Source of the DNA: Oleiagrimonas sp963747595
GTDB lineage: Bacteria > Pseudomonadota > Gammaproteobacteria > Xanthomonadales > Rhodanobacteraceae
DNA: 64,000 nt
Reading direction: 5' to 3'
Assembly (NCBI GenBank): GCA_963747595.1
Contig: CAVVFO010000002.1
Coordinates: 1-64,000, forward strand
Shown here: positions 31,129 through 41,444 of the stretch, one piece after another
Layout of the letters: the number at the start of each line of letters is the position of its first letter
Position numbering within the stretch: the stretch's first letter is position 1
Program-made: the position numbers and the translations under genes
Notes under the pieces: model-generated
What the model was told of the DNA's origin: nothing
What the model saw: only the letters and a program-made list of their open reading frames with translations
Database searches by the model: none

Positions 31129-31146
31129 TTCAAAAGTGCATTTGAA
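31129..31146. promoter_or_regulatory. inverted-repeat operator upstream of the TetR gene
   Basis: TTCAAA and TTTGAA form a perfect six-base inverted repeat with a six-base spacer, 41 bases before the TetR start codon. Sites of this TTCAAA/TTTGAA type are known for fatty-acid regulators such as PsrA, though the exact spacing and flanks differ. Likely autoregulatory operator. Confidence 0.5.
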
Positions 31147-31496
31147 ACGTGCGTATGACACTAGACGCCGATGGTTCTGCGGGCAAGCTGCAGTGCACGA
31201 TGCAGGCCCCGGATCCAGGCCGCGTGGGATGCCTGCGATATCATGAAAATTTAACATTCATTATCAAAGACTTGGTCGCGGTATTTCCATCCTCGGCGCA
31301 TGAGCGGGGAGCGCAGCCGCCGTTGAAACGGGAGATTATGTTGCAGCGCAGCGTAAGTGGGGAGCTCTGTACGCGTTCCGGCACGGATCCCCCTGCCGTG
31401 GTGATGCGATGTCAGGCGGCCCCGGTCCGGGTTTTGCGTCGGTGGGGGCGCCGAAGACGTTACGATAATGGATCCACGTCTTCCCGGAAGGCCTCC
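31147..31496. other. 350-bp intergenic region between the TetR and nitroreductase genes
   Basis: No supported gene. It contains an unusually AT-rich patch at about 31238-31275 (ATGAAAATTTAACATTCATT and neighbours), the most AT-rich stretch in this neighbourhood. This is the most likely place for a promoter or regulator-binding site, but I could not assign one. Confidence 0.4.
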
Positions 31497-32170
31497 ATGT
31501 CTGCTGCAGCCACCGTTCCGCTGTCATTCGGCGAAAGCCTGACCGATCAGGAGCGTCTCGACCGTGTCACCCGTTTCGCCGACCAGCTGGCCAAGCGGCG
31601 AACGGTACGCGACTTCGCGCCCACTCCGGTGCCGCGTGAGGTCATCGGAGAGTGTCTGCGCGCGGCGGGCAGCGCTCCCAGTGGAGCCAATCAGCAGCCC
31701 TGGCGTTTTGTCGCCGTTTCCGACGCGGGGGTCAAGGCGCGTATCCGCATGGCGGCCGAGGCCGAGGCCGAGGAGCGGGCATTCTACGAACACCGCGCTC
31801 CGGATGCCTGGCTGCAGGAATTGGCGCCATTGGGAACTGGCGCCGAGAAGCCGTTCCTGGAAGTCGCGCCCTGGTTGATCGCCATTTTCTACCTGCGTTT
31901 TGGCCTGGATGCCGACGGTCGCAAGCACAAACGCTACTATCCGCACGAATCGGTCGGCATCGCCACCGGCATGCTGATCACGGCGTTGCATCAGGCCGGG
32001 CTGGCCACGTTGACGCATACGCCCAGTCCCATGGGTTTCTCAATGAGGTGCTGCAACGGCCGCGCAACGAGAAGCCGTATCTTCTGCTGGTGGTGGGCCA
32101 TGCCGCCGATGGCTGTCGGGTGCCGGACATCGCACGTCTGCCCCTGGATGCCTATGCCCGATTCATCTGA
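31497..32170 (+). pseudogene. Nitroreductase-family protein gene with a frameshift near its end
   Basis: The first 180 or so codons encode an FMN-dependent nitroreductase (AKRRTVRDFAPTPVPREVI; GSAPSGANQQPWRFVAV; YYPHESVGIATGMLITALH). At about 32036-32041 the frame breaks after PSPMGF. The expected end (LNEVLQRPRNEKPYLLLVVG, to stop 32170) continues perfectly in another frame, as though one C were missing from TTTCCTCAATG. Without the frameshift the product would be about 224 residues; with it, an unrelated tail runs to 32204. Either a recent natural mutation or a sequencing error. The FMN-binding Gly-rich C-terminal strand is lost, so the protein is probably inactive if real. GGAAGG precedes the start. 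Confidence 0.82.
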
Positions 32171-32207
32171 CCGGCGGCCATGCGCGGTAAGCCAAGGAGC
32201 ATGATCC

Positions 32208-33175
<968 letters not shown>

Positions 33176-33179
<4 letters not shown>

Positions 33180-33937
33180 ATTTTTATGCGATCCGCGCCA
33201 TCTACGGGTTCGAGATGGCGCGTACCTGGCGCACGCTGATGCAGTCCATCGCCTCGCCGGTGCTGTCGACGTCGTTGTATTTCGTGGTGTTCGGATCGGC
33301 CATCGGCTCGCGCATCAGCCAGGTGGAAGGCGTGAGCTACGCCGCGTTCATCATTCCCGGCCTGATGATGCTGTCCCTGCTGATGCAGAGCGTGTCCAAT
33401 GCGTCGTTCGGCATTTATTTCCCCAAATTCACCGGCACCATCTACGAGGTACATTCGGCACCGGTCTCGTTCGTGGAGATCGTCACCGGCTACGTGGGCG
33501 CGGCGGCCACCAAATCGGTGATCGTGGGCGGCATCATCCTGGGGACAGCACGGCTGTTCGTCGATTACGGCGTGGCGCATCCGCTGGTGATGGTGGCCTT
33601 CCTGCTGCTGACCGCGATCACCTTCAGCCTGTTCGGTTTCATCATCGGCATCTGGGCGGACAATTTCGAGAAACTGCAGGTGATCCCGTTGCTGGTGATC
33701 ACGCCGCTGACATTTCTCGGAGGCAGTTTCTACTCGATCAGGATGCTGCCGCCGTTCTGGCAGAAGGTCACGCTGTTCAATCCCGTGCTGTACCTGATCA
33801 GCGGCTTTCGCTGGAGTTTCTTCGGCATCGCGGATGTGGGTGTCGGTATCAGTCTGGCCGCCACGTTGGGATTTCTGCTGGTATGCCTCATCGCGGTGTG
33901 GTGGATCTTCAAGACCGGGTACAAGCTGAAGAGCTGA
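33176..33937 (+). CDS. ABC-2 type transporter permease (YadH-like)
   Basis: This 253-residue integral membrane protein has six hydrophobic segments and the ABC-2 signature near its end (FLGGSFYSIRMLPPFWQKVTLFNPVLYLISGFRW). It forms the channel for the ATPase encoded immediately upstream; the start codon overlaps that gene's stop (ATGA). Such ABC-2 pairs export lipids, polysaccharides or drugs; the sequence does not say which. The gene ends the transcript; no strong terminator is visible downstream. Confidence 0.92.
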
Positions 33938-34073
33938 GTGATCAGCCACGCTCTCCGGAAAGATAGAGTGAAGGCGACTGTTTTTTTGCGGATATTTCAC
34001 TTGTTTCCGACCGCCAAGGGCGCACCCTTCTCAGGGGCTCGCCGAGGCGGCGCAGACGATGACCAGGGATTGC

Positions 34074-35462
34074 ATGCGTCTTTCAATCCACATTGTGCGC
34101 GTGCTCGGGTTGCTGGGCATGGCGCTCGCATTGGGGGCGTGTTCCAGTCGCGCCGGCAAGCTGGCGCACATCAAAAAGCGCGGCACGCTTGTGGTGCTGA
34201 CGCGCAATGCGCCCACCATGTATTACATCGGACGTGACGGGCGTCCGGAGGGGCCGGAATATCAGCTGGTCGAGGCGTTCGCCACGTCGATCGGCGTGAC
34301 ACCGAAGTTCGTGCTCAAGGACTCGGTTGAGGATCTTCTGCATGCGCTCTCCAGGGGGCAGGGCGACATGGTCGCGGCGGGTATGACCAAAACGCCGCGG
34401 CGGTCAAGAACCTTTGGCTTCGGCCCCTCCTATCAGGACGTGACACAACAGGTGGTGTGTCGGCGCAACGGCCCGCAGCCTGAATCGCCGGCGGATCTCT
34501 CCAGCGTGCGCCTGGACGTGGTGGCCGACAGCAGTTACGTGATGCGGCTGAAGGCGCTCAAACGGGCCCATCCTGATCTGACGTGGCACGAAGATGCGCA
34601 TGAAGGCAGCGAACAACTGCTGCGCCGGGTATGGAAGGGCACGCTCGATTGCACCGTGGCCGATTCGAACATCGTGGCCATCAACCGGCGTTATTTTCCC
34701 AACCTGGTGGTGGCGTTCAATCTCAGCCAGTCGCAACCTCTGGCGTGGCTGGTGCCGAAGGGATCGCATGCCCTGACCCGCGCCATGACCACCTGGCTGC
34801 ACGCTTACCGCAAAAAGGGACGGCTGAAAGCCCTGATGACGCGTTATTACGGGGTCCTCAACGTGTTCGATTATGTCGATGCCCGGACCTACATACACAA
34901 GATCGAGACCGTCTATCCCGCCTACAAGCCACTGTTCGTCAAGGCAGCGAAAAAATACGACTTGCCACCGTTGGTGCTGGCCGCGCAGGCCTACCAGGAA
35001 TCGCACTGGAACCCGCATGCCACCAGCGATACCGGTGCACGCGGCATGATGATGCTGACCCAGAACACGGCGCAATCGCTGGGCGTGCACAACCGCCTGG
35101 ATCCGGCATCCAGCATCCGGGGCGGGGCGAAATATCTTGCGCGCATGGAGCAACATCTCAGCGACAGCATCATTCCCTCGCAGCGCATATGGTTTGCGCT
35201 GGCAGCCTACGACGTCGGCCTGGCGCATCTACGTGACGCGCGCAAACTGGCAAAACGCCTGGGAAAGAATCCCGACCGCTGGTCGGACATGCGGCAGGTG
35301 CTGCCTCTGCTGAGTAAGCATCGCTACTATCACACGCTCAAGCACGGCTATGCCCGCGGACTCGAGCCGGTGCGCTATATCCGACGCGTGCGCAACTACG
35401 CGGATATCCTCCGGCACCGCACGCAGCATCTCGCCAGGGCCCAGCCTGCAGCGACCCGCTGA
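34074..35462 (+). CDS. mltF: Membrane-bound lytic murein transglycosylase F
   Basis: This lipoprotein of about 462 residues has a lipobox LGAC (Cys23 counted from ATG 34074), then a periplasmic solute-binding-protein-3 domain (residues about 33-260) and a C-terminal lytic transglycosylase domain. The catalytic Glu lies in AAQAYQESHWNP, followed by GARGMMMLT and the YDVGLAHL motif. It cleaves the glycan strands of murein to 1,6-anhydro products during cell-wall turnover; the SBP domain of MltF binds peptides and regulates activity in relatives. ATG 34059 is an alternative start, but AGGGA fits 34074 better. Confidence 0.93.
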   Translation: MRLSIHIVRVLGLLGMALALGACSSRAGKLAHIKKRGTLVVLTRNAPTMYYIGRDGRPEGPEYQLVEAFATSIGVTPKFVLKDSVEDLLHALSRGQGDMVAAGMTKTPRRSRTFGFGPSYQDVTQQVVCRRNGPQPESPADLSSVRLDVVADSSYVMRLKALKRAHPDLTWHEDAHEGSEQLLRRVWKGTLDCTVADSNIVAINRRYFPNLVVAFNLSQSQPLAWLVPKGSHALTRAMTTWLHAYRKKGRLKALMTRYYGVLNVFDYVDARTYIHKIETVYPAYKPLFVKAAKKYDLPPLVLAAQAYQESHWNPHATSDTGARGMMMLTQNTAQSLGVHNRLDPASSIRGGAKYLARMEQHLSDSIIPSQRIWFALAAYDVGLAHLRDARKLAKRLGKNPDRWSDMRQVLPLLSKHRYYHTLKHGYARGLEPVRYIRRVRNYADILRHRTQHLARAQPAATR

Positions 35463-35496
35463 TGCGTTGCGCCGTGCCGGCTGGCCGGGCGTCGGC

Positions 35497-36180
35497 TCAA
35501 GCGGCGTCTCCCAGCACGACTTGCCCGTGTCGGCGGTACCACGTCAGCAGGCGGCCGCGAAATGGCGCGACGTCGCTCTCGGCGAAGCGGGTGCGCAGTT
35601 CGGTCACCGCGTAGCCGTGGGGAGCAAGCGCTCGCGTGAGGCGGTTGGCATGGCCGCGGCCGGGATCGGTGATCATGACTTCGCAGTGCGGCGCGGCATG
35701 CCGCTGGAGGACGCCTGCCAGCAGTTCGGCGTGGCCGCGCTCGTACAGGATATCGCTGCCCACGATCAGGTCGAAGCGGCCCAAAGTGGCGTCCGGCATC
35801 GCCCAGTCCAGGCGCTTGAACGGAATCGGCGGCAGATTGTTCTGCGCGGCATTGCGCACCAGGAATGTTTCGGCCAGTGGATGATAGTCGCTGGCGGTGA
35901 TGTCCGCGCCGCGGCGTTTGAGCACCAGGCTGGCAAGACCCAGTCCACAACCCAGCTCGAGGATGCGCTTGCCGGAAATGTCATGCTGATTGAGTGCCGT
36001 GGCCAGCACCGTGGCCGCCGGCCACAGCTGGCCGAACAAGCACCATTGCGCCGAGGAGATGCCCAGGCGTTCGGCAATCTGGTCAGGGTCGGCAAACTGC
36101 TGTTTGTCGCTGAGGGCGTGGATACGGTAATCGTGTCGATCGACACGAACGGCGAGTTCGCGCGTGGCATAAACCGGCAT
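35497..36180 (-). CDS. Class I SAM-dependent methyltransferase (Methyltransf_16-like)
   Basis: This 227-residue enzyme has motif I RILELGCGLGLASLVLKRRG and the downstream FDLIVGSDILYERGH typical of the group containing eukaryotic protein-lysine/histidine methyltransferases (PF10294). The target could be a protein side chain or a small molecule; it cannot be read from sequence. CAGGAG lies seven bases before the ATG at 36180; the frame is open to 36261 but the extra residues look non-coding. It is convergent with mltF. Confidence 0.85.
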   Translation of the reverse strand: MPVYATRELAVRVDRHDYRIHALSDKQQFADPDQIAERLGISSAQWCLFGQLWPAATVLATALNQHDISGKRILELGCGLGLASLVLKRRGADITASDYHPLAETFLVRNAAQNNLPPIPFKRLDWAMPDATLGRFDLIVGSDILYERGHAELLAGVLQRHAAPHCEVMITDPGRGHANRLTRALAPHGYAVTELRTRFAESDVAPFRGRLLTWYRRHGQVVLGDAA

Positions 36181-36452
36181 GAGGCGCTCCTGGAAAGGGC
36201 GAACACCCTGCAACAGCAGGGCGGTAACGCAAAAAACGGAGCGAAACACGGGCGGCCGCATGGCCGGGCGCGTCGCGCAAGGTCAATTTTGGCGCAAGAG
36301 TACCTCAAGCGCGCGCCACGGGGTAGCGGGTCGCGGCGCTGGGAAACTCAGGGAAGCGGGCATCGACATGTCTTGCAATCGATGGCGTCCCTGGAGGTGG
36401 CCGGCAAAACCTGGAGATCAAGGGATGGACGCCTATCCCGACGCGTCGCCTT

Positions 36453-37049
36453 TTACCGCCTGCGCTCCTTGCGGGAGCCACCCTCACGGGGCAGCGCCTG
36501 GAGTTGCCGCTCGATGGCGAATACGTGCGCATCCTCTTCGCCCATGTCCCGCAGCGCCTGTGCCAGATGCAGAAGGTAATCGCGGTTGTGGCCGCTGGGG
36601 CCCTCGGAGGCGGCAATGTGGCTCGCGATCTCGGTGGCGGAGGCCGGCCCCAGCCATGCCTCGTTGGTTTCGGTGGCGATGTAGACCAGCCCCTCCGCGC
36701 TGGTGGCGTCGGCGAAATGCAGGTCGGTGATGAAACGCAGGTAGCCGTTTTTTTCCCGATGATCCAGATGGCCAAAGACATCGGGCGTGATCAGGTAGGC
36801 CATGCCGACACAGGTGGCGCCGGGTTCGCGTACCAGGGTGGCGACGCGACCGGGGGCTTCCGGTGTGCCGCGGTGGTCATGCGATCCTTGCCAGAAACGG
36901 CGCACCCAGCCGTGGATATGGGCAGGTCGACGTTCGATGTAGTCGAAGCCGGCCTTGTAGATCAGCGAGCCATAGCCGAACAGCCACACGGTCTCGTGGC
37001 CGTCAAACCGGGTCATCTTCCGATTGGCTTGCATGGTGTTCATTGACAT
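36453..37049 (-). CDS. ChaC-like gamma-glutamylcyclotransferase
   Basis: This 198-residue protein has the gamma-glutamylcyclotransferase fold. It shows the substrate-binding loop FGYGSLIY and the HGWVRRFWQGSHDHRGTPEAPGRVATL stretch of ChaC proteins; the catalytic Glu is probably in REKNGY, which follows LDH. It should split glutathione into 5-oxoproline and Cys-Gly in the cytoplasm. Its start overlaps the end of the preceding gene by ten bases, so the two are co-transcribed. The start codon could be one of several Met codons (37049, 37043 or 37034). Confidence 0.88.
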   Translation of the reverse strand: MSMNTMQANRKMTRFDGHETVWLFGYGSLIYKAGFDYIERRPAHIHGWVRRFWQGSHDHRGTPEAPGRVATLVREPGATCVGMAYLITPDVFGHLDHREKNGYLRFITDLHFADATSAEGLVYIATETNEAWLGPASATEIASHIAASEGPSGHNRDYLLHLAQALRDMGEEDAHVFAIERQLQALPREGGSRKERRR

Positions 37050-38497
37050 GACGTGAACGATATCTCCGGTGGACAGGATGTCACCGTGGTAAACGGCGCG
37101 GGTCGGGCGCTGCGCCTACGGCTGTCCGGGCGTGTCACCGCGGGCCGATGGTTCGCCTCGTCGGCAACTGGAACAGCGATGCGGTGACGCGCCACGATCT
37201 GGCCGGTGTCGCTTTCGGCGCTGAGGCGGTACGTCCCGGGCCGCAGATAAAGCTCGCTGCGGGACAATTGATCGTCGAGCCCGGACGCATGGCTGATTTG
37301 CTGACTGAGCCGTGCCGGCGACAGCAGCATGCGATCGGCGGGTATCGCATCCGGCCCTTCGTTGACGTAGCGTGCCTGGACCAGACAGGGTACATGTTGC
37401 CGACAGATATCGGCATCCACCGGGTACGGCCGGCGCAGGCCACCCAAGGACAGCCAGGTCGGTCGGCCGTTGCGCATCCGTACCGGCGGAAAGAACACGC
37501 TGACGTCATATCCTGGGCGTATGGCCCAGGGTGCGCCCCCGGCGTTGATGAAAACGATGGGATTCCGCGGATGCAATCGCCGCATGACCGCGGTGTAATC
37601 AGGATGATCCAGGCCTGGCGTGGCATGTGGAATCAGGATGGTCTGTTCGACGGTCAGCGGATCGATGCCCGTGAACCGGTGGAAATATTCGGCCATCGAC
37701 TTGCCGCCAAGGTAGGGGCCGGACTCTTTTATGTGGGCATAACCGGCATTGACGACAAGCCGTGCGTCTGGTGACTTGTGAAACACACGCCGAATGATAT
37801 TTCGTGCCTGCTGGGCTTCGCGTGCATCACCGGTTGCATCTTCGTCAGCCTCATAGGCCACCACCTTGAAACCGAGCTTCAGCGCGGTGCGAACCATCTC
37901 CGCGTAAATCGGCTCGCGGGTGTAGAAGCCACTTTTGATCGTCGGGTAACCACGTTTCTGCAGGTCGGAATCGTCCTGATACAAGGTTTCGACGGCGAAA
38001 TAGTCGTACCCCTCATCGCGCAGCTTGCGCAGCATCTGCACGGTGACGCTGCGGGTGAGGGCGACGTTGTGCGCCTCGTTGAAGAAGACCGCACGACGGG
38101 ATCGGGCCAGCCGGGCGATGGCAGCGACTGCAGATCGGGCCTTGAAGCCACTGTTCGCGCCGGGTGCCGGTCTGTCGCCTTTTTTTAACGGCTGCATGAT
38201 GGAATAACGCGCCGCAGCATCGGGATAGTCCCCGATGAAACTCTGGTACCAGCTGACATACTGGTTGAAGATGACACGAAATGCGGGGCTGTGGTCCTGC
38301 GCCGCGGCATTCAGTATCAGCTGATATTGCGCCAGCAGGCCATGGGCCCTGTCGGCCTGGTGCATGATGCGATCGGCCTTGGTGGCGGCCTGCATCTGCT
38401 GCGCGCGCCACAGCGCGGCATCCGGGGGACCCGCGGTGCCGAGAGCGGGAAACAGAAGCCAGATACCCGACAGGACGGTTGTTTTCCAGTACGCCAT
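37040..38497 (-). CDS. Secreted protein with a ChaN/EreA-like (Tiki-superfamily) domain
   Basis: This 485-residue protein has a short signal peptide (WKTTVLSGIWLLFPALGTAG). Residues about 130-330 look like the EreA/ChaN/Tiki superfamily: the conserved Glu and His are in NEAHN (140-144), and later blocks read YFAVETLYQ and GFKVVAYEADED. Members include erythromycin esterases, haem-binding ChaN and Wnt-cleaving Tiki proteases, so no function can be fixed. The C-terminal third (RPTWLSLGGLRRPYP onward) looks like a separate beta-rich domain. It overlaps the start of the ChaC gene. The start is uncertain (38497 or 38563). The assignment is by motif only. Confidence 0.65.
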   Translation of the reverse strand: MAYWKTTVLSGIWLLFPALGTAGPPDAALWRAQQMQAATKADRIMHQADRAHGLLAQYQLILNAAAQDHSPAFRVIFNQYVSWYQSFIGDYPDAAARYSIMQPLKKGDRPAPGANSGFKARSAVAAIARLARSRRAVFFNEAHNVALTRSVTVQMLRKLRDEGYDYFAVETLYQDDSDLQKRGYPTIKSGFYTREPIYAEMVRTALKLGFKVVAYEADEDATGDAREAQQARNIIRRVFHKSPDARLVVNAGYAHIKESGPYLGGKSMAEYFHRFTGIDPLTVEQTILIPHATPGLDHPDYTAVMRRLHPRNPIVFINAGGAPWAIRPGYDVSVFFPPVRMRNGRPTWLSLGGLRRPYPVDADICRQHVPCLVQARYVNEGPDAIPADRMLLSPARLSQQISHASGLDDQLSRSELYLRPGTYRLSAESDTGQIVARHRIAVPVADEANHRPAVTRPDSRRRSARPAPFTTVTSCPPEISFTSCQ

Positions 38498-38657
38498 TGG
38501 GTCGGCTCGGAAGGCCTCACGCAGGATGCAACATAGCGCGAAAGCGGTGCACGCGAAAGGCATTCTCCTGCGCGCCATCACGAGCCAACATGTGTGGGCA
38601 GCATGTCCACGGATCGATATGATCGTATGCATCGATCCCCTCCCGGATGAACGGGCA

Positions 38658-39257
38658 ATGAGAGGAAGCGACACCCCACAACTGACGCTGCAGGGGCTTG
38701 CGCCGGCAACACCGACGGATCGGCTGTTTCTGGCGCTGTTCCCCGATCCGGCAACACGCGATGCCATGGCGCATGTGGCGATACAGCTCAAGCGCGAGCA
38801 TGGCCTGCGAGGATCGGTGCTGCAGAGCGAGCGTCTGCACGTCACGTTGCATCATCTGGGGGACCATGCCGGTCTGCGCCACGATCAGGTCGAGTCGATG
38901 TGCCGTGCGTCGGCGGCGATCGATATGCCGCCGTTCGATCTGCGATTCGACCAGGTGGCCAGTTTTGCCAGTGGGCGTCGACGGCATCCGCTGGTGCTGC
39001 GGGGCGCGAGCAGCGAGCAGGGGGTGCACGCGTTGTGGCAGGGGCTGGCACAGGCGCTGCGAACGGAGGGGCTGGGCAACTACGTGCAGCGCCAATTCGA
39101 GCCGCACGTCACGCTGCTTTACGACGCGCTGCGGGTGGCGCCACAGCGCATTGCTCCGCTGGGGTGGACGGTTCGTGAATTCGCCCTGGTGCACAGCCTC
39201 CTGGGGCGGACCGAATACCGCATCCTGGGGCGCTGGTCGCTGCGGCAAGGGCCCTGA
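38658..39257 (+). CDS. thpR: RNA 2',3'-cyclic phosphodiesterase (LigT/ThpR)
   Basis: This 199-residue protein has the two-histidine phosphoesterase fold. Both catalytic motifs are present: HVTL at 61-64 and HVTL at 150-153. The opening DRLFLALFPDPATRDAM is typical of ThpR. It hydrolyses 2',3'-cyclic phosphates at RNA ends; the same fold can ligate 2',5'-linked tRNA halves in vitro. ATG 38658 begins the recognisable part; no good ribosome-binding site is seen. It is convergent with the TonB receptor gene, six bases away. Confidence 0.9.
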   Translation: MRGSDTPQLTLQGLAPATPTDRLFLALFPDPATRDAMAHVAIQLKREHGLRGSVLQSERLHVTLHHLGDHAGLRHDQVESMCRASAAIDMPPFDLRFDQVASFASGRRRHPLVLRGASSEQGVHALWQGLAQALRTEGLGNYVQRQFEPHVTLLYDALRVAPQRIAPLGWTVREFALVHSLLGRTEYRILGRWSLRQGP

Positions 39258-39263
39258 TGCGAG

Positions 39264-41444
39264 TCAATCGGCGGATGGGGCGTCTGCGTCAGTCGCCATG
39301 CGCGTGATGCGTATGCCGAAGAAAACGCCCGTGCCCGGTCCCGGTTCGAAATAGCGGCCGTGACCTTCGTTGACCACCACCGCGCCGACATAGGGGTGAT
39401 CGAAAAGATTGTGCAGTCTCAGGTAGGTGTCGATGCGCGTCTGCCCGACGCGTTGGCGAAACCCCAGGTGCGCCCCCAGAAGAGCGTATCCCGGTGCGGT
39501 GGCGGTATTGGCGTCATTGACCGGCACGGTGCCGACTGCCTGTGCATCGAGCCCCCCGTGCCAGCCGCCATGGCCTGCCCAGTCAAGGGCCAGATCCAGG
39601 GTATTGCGCGGTACGCCGGGCAAGCGATGGTCGACACTGCGGCAGGGGGTCGTGTTGCATGTGGTCTGGTCGAAGTGGACGGCGGCGTCCAGATATGTAT
39701 AGGCCGCCTGCAGCGTCCATTCGCGTGCGAGGGGCACGTGCGCCTGCAGCTCGGCGCCCTGGCGGCGCGCGCGACCGATATTGCGATACGTGGTGCGCCC
39801 GCCGTTGCTGCTGTCCACGCCCAGCTCGTCGCGGGTATCGGCGCGAAAAACGGCAAGATCGACACGGCCGCGCTGGCCCCAGCGCAGCTTGGCACCGACC
39901 TCCGCGTTGCGGGAGCGCGCCGGCCGCAGGTTGAAGGCCAAGCCGGGGCTGCCGTCGGCGCGGTAGCTGAGTTCGTTGAAGGTGGGAGTCTCGAAGCCTT
40001 CGCCGTACGAGGCGTAAAGGTGCCACCGCCGCGTCATGCGGTACATGACCCCGGCGACGGGCGTGGTGGCGGTGTAGGCCACCCGCCCGCTGTCGTTGGG
40101 GTTGTGCGGCGTCACGTAGGCATCGGCGGCATGAAACCGCACCACGCTGTGCCGTGCCCCGGCAGTGAGTGACCAGCGTGGCGCCAATCGCCAGACGGCC
40201 TCGGCGTATTCATCCACGTTGTAGACATCGTCCTGCTCGTCGCGCCGCAGCGCGCCGTGCACACCCAGCGTCTGGCCGCTGAAGTTCTCCTCGCCGCGGC
40301 GATGCTGATTTTCGCGTGCATAGCTGATACCGGCGGTCACGCGCAGGGGCCGGCCGGCGATGGAGCCATCGTGGCGCCAGCGTGCATCGCCGCCGAAGTA
40401 AAGGCTGTCGAGATCGATCACCGCGCCGCTGCTGGTGGGGCTCGCCTGGGCCACGGGTGGTATGGAGAGGAACTGCTCCACGCCGCGCCGTCCGCCGTAG
40501 GCCAGCAGACGCAGATGATTCGCCGAATCGATCTGCTGGCGATAGATGGTCCCGGCCTGCGACTGGTGCACGCTCTTGCGGGTGTTGTATTGCAGGGCCG
40601 AGGGCGCGGCCTGTCGGGGGTTGGCGTCGAACTGCGCGCGCGTCAGCCCCTGCGGATCCTGCGCGTATGGCAGCGAGAAGGTATTGGCGACCACGGTCAG
40701 TTCACGATTGGCATCGATCTGGTCGTTCACCTTGATATTGCCATCGAGGCGTTCGGCACGGCTGTGATCGCGGTAACCCTGCGTTTTCAGGTGGGTCAGG
40801 TCGAGGTTGTAGTCCAGCGCGCCATCGACGCCGCGCGCTCCCAGATTTTCCGTGACGGTACGGTCGGGGCCGACGCCGAGGCGAGCGCTGACACGCGAGG
40901 GTCGGGTGCCGTCGGCGCTGAACAGGCGGATCACGCCGCCGGACGAATTGCCGTACAGCGCGGAGAACGGACCGCGCAGGACCTCGATGCGATCGGCAGC
41001 GTCCAGGTTGAAGCTGGACAGCTCGCCCTGGCCGTCGGGCATGGTCGCGGGAATACCGTCGCTGTACAGCCGCACGCCGCGCACGCCGAAGCTGGCACGC
41101 GCACCGAAGCCGCGGATGGAGATCTGTTCGTCCTGCGCATAGTCCTGACGATTGCGCGCCAGCACGCCGGGGACGTGCTGCAGGTACTCCGATGGCTGTA
41201 TGTTCCTCGCGTCCGCGTGCGGGTCCTGCAACGATACGGTGCTGATCGATGCCGGCACGTCGAACGCTGAGCGCCGCGTGCTCGGGCCGGTGACGAGGAC
41301 GCCGGGCAGCGACGCCGGGATCTGCTGCGTGGCCGCAGGCGCGGGTGCGTCCTGGGCATGCAGGTTGCAAGATGCAAAAGCAAGACCGCCCGCAAGGGCC
41401 GCGGCGCTCACGCGGGCAATAGTCGCTTGAGGTCTCGGTATCAA
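39264..41444 (-). CDS. TonB-dependent outer-membrane receptor
   Basis: This 726-residue receptor has a signal peptide (ARVSAAALAGGLAFASCNLHAQ), a plug domain (DEQISIRGFGARASFGVRGVRLYSDGIPATMPDGQGE; RIEVLRGPFSALYGNSSGGVI) and a 22-strand barrel ending GVFFGIRITRM. Small siderophore, metal or vitamin uptake is the family role; the ligand is unknown and no clear Fur box or cobalamin riboswitch is visible. The start is a TTG codon at 41444 behind CAGGTG; no in-frame ATG precedes the signal peptide. An extra tail of about ten polar residues follows the last strand, unusual for barrels that usually end in Phe. Confidence 0.9.
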   Translation of the reverse strand: MIPRPQATIARVSAAALAGGLAFASCNLHAQDAPAPAATQQIPASLPGVLVTGPSTRRSAFDVPASISTVSLQDPHADARNIQPSEYLQHVPGVLARNRQDYAQDEQISIRGFGARASFGVRGVRLYSDGIPATMPDGQGELSSFNLDAADRIEVLRGPFSALYGNSSGGVIRLFSADGTRPSRVSARLGVGPDRTVTENLGARGVDGALDYNLDLTHLKTQGYRDHSRAERLDGNIKVNDQIDANRELTVVANTFSLPYAQDPQGLTRAQFDANPRQAAPSALQYNTRKSVHQSQAGTIYRQQIDSANHLRLLAYGGRRGVEQFLSIPPVAQASPTSSGAVIDLDSLYFGGDARWRHDGSIAGRPLRVTAGISYARENQHRRGEENFSGQTLGVHGALRRDEQDDVYNVDEYAEAVWRLAPRWSLTAGARHSVVRFHAADAYVTPHNPNDSGRVAYTATTPVAGVMYRMTRRWHLYASYGEGFETPTFNELSYRADGSPGLAFNLRPARSRNAEVGAKLRWGQRGRVDLAVFRADTRDELGVDSSNGGRTTYRNIGRARRQGAELQAHVPLAREWTLQAAYTYLDAAVHFDQTTCNTTPCRSVDHRLPGVPRNTLDLALDWAGHGGWHGGLDAQAVGTVPVNDANTATAPGYALLGAHLGFRQRVGQTRIDTYLRLHNLFDHPYVGAVVVNEGHGRYFEPGPGTGVFFGIRITRMATDADAPSAD

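Noticed and set aside
31238..31275. Possible Fur box in the AT-rich patch before the nitroreductase gene
   Set aside because: On the leftward strand about 11 of 19 positions match the consensus, too few, and the neighbours are not iron genes.
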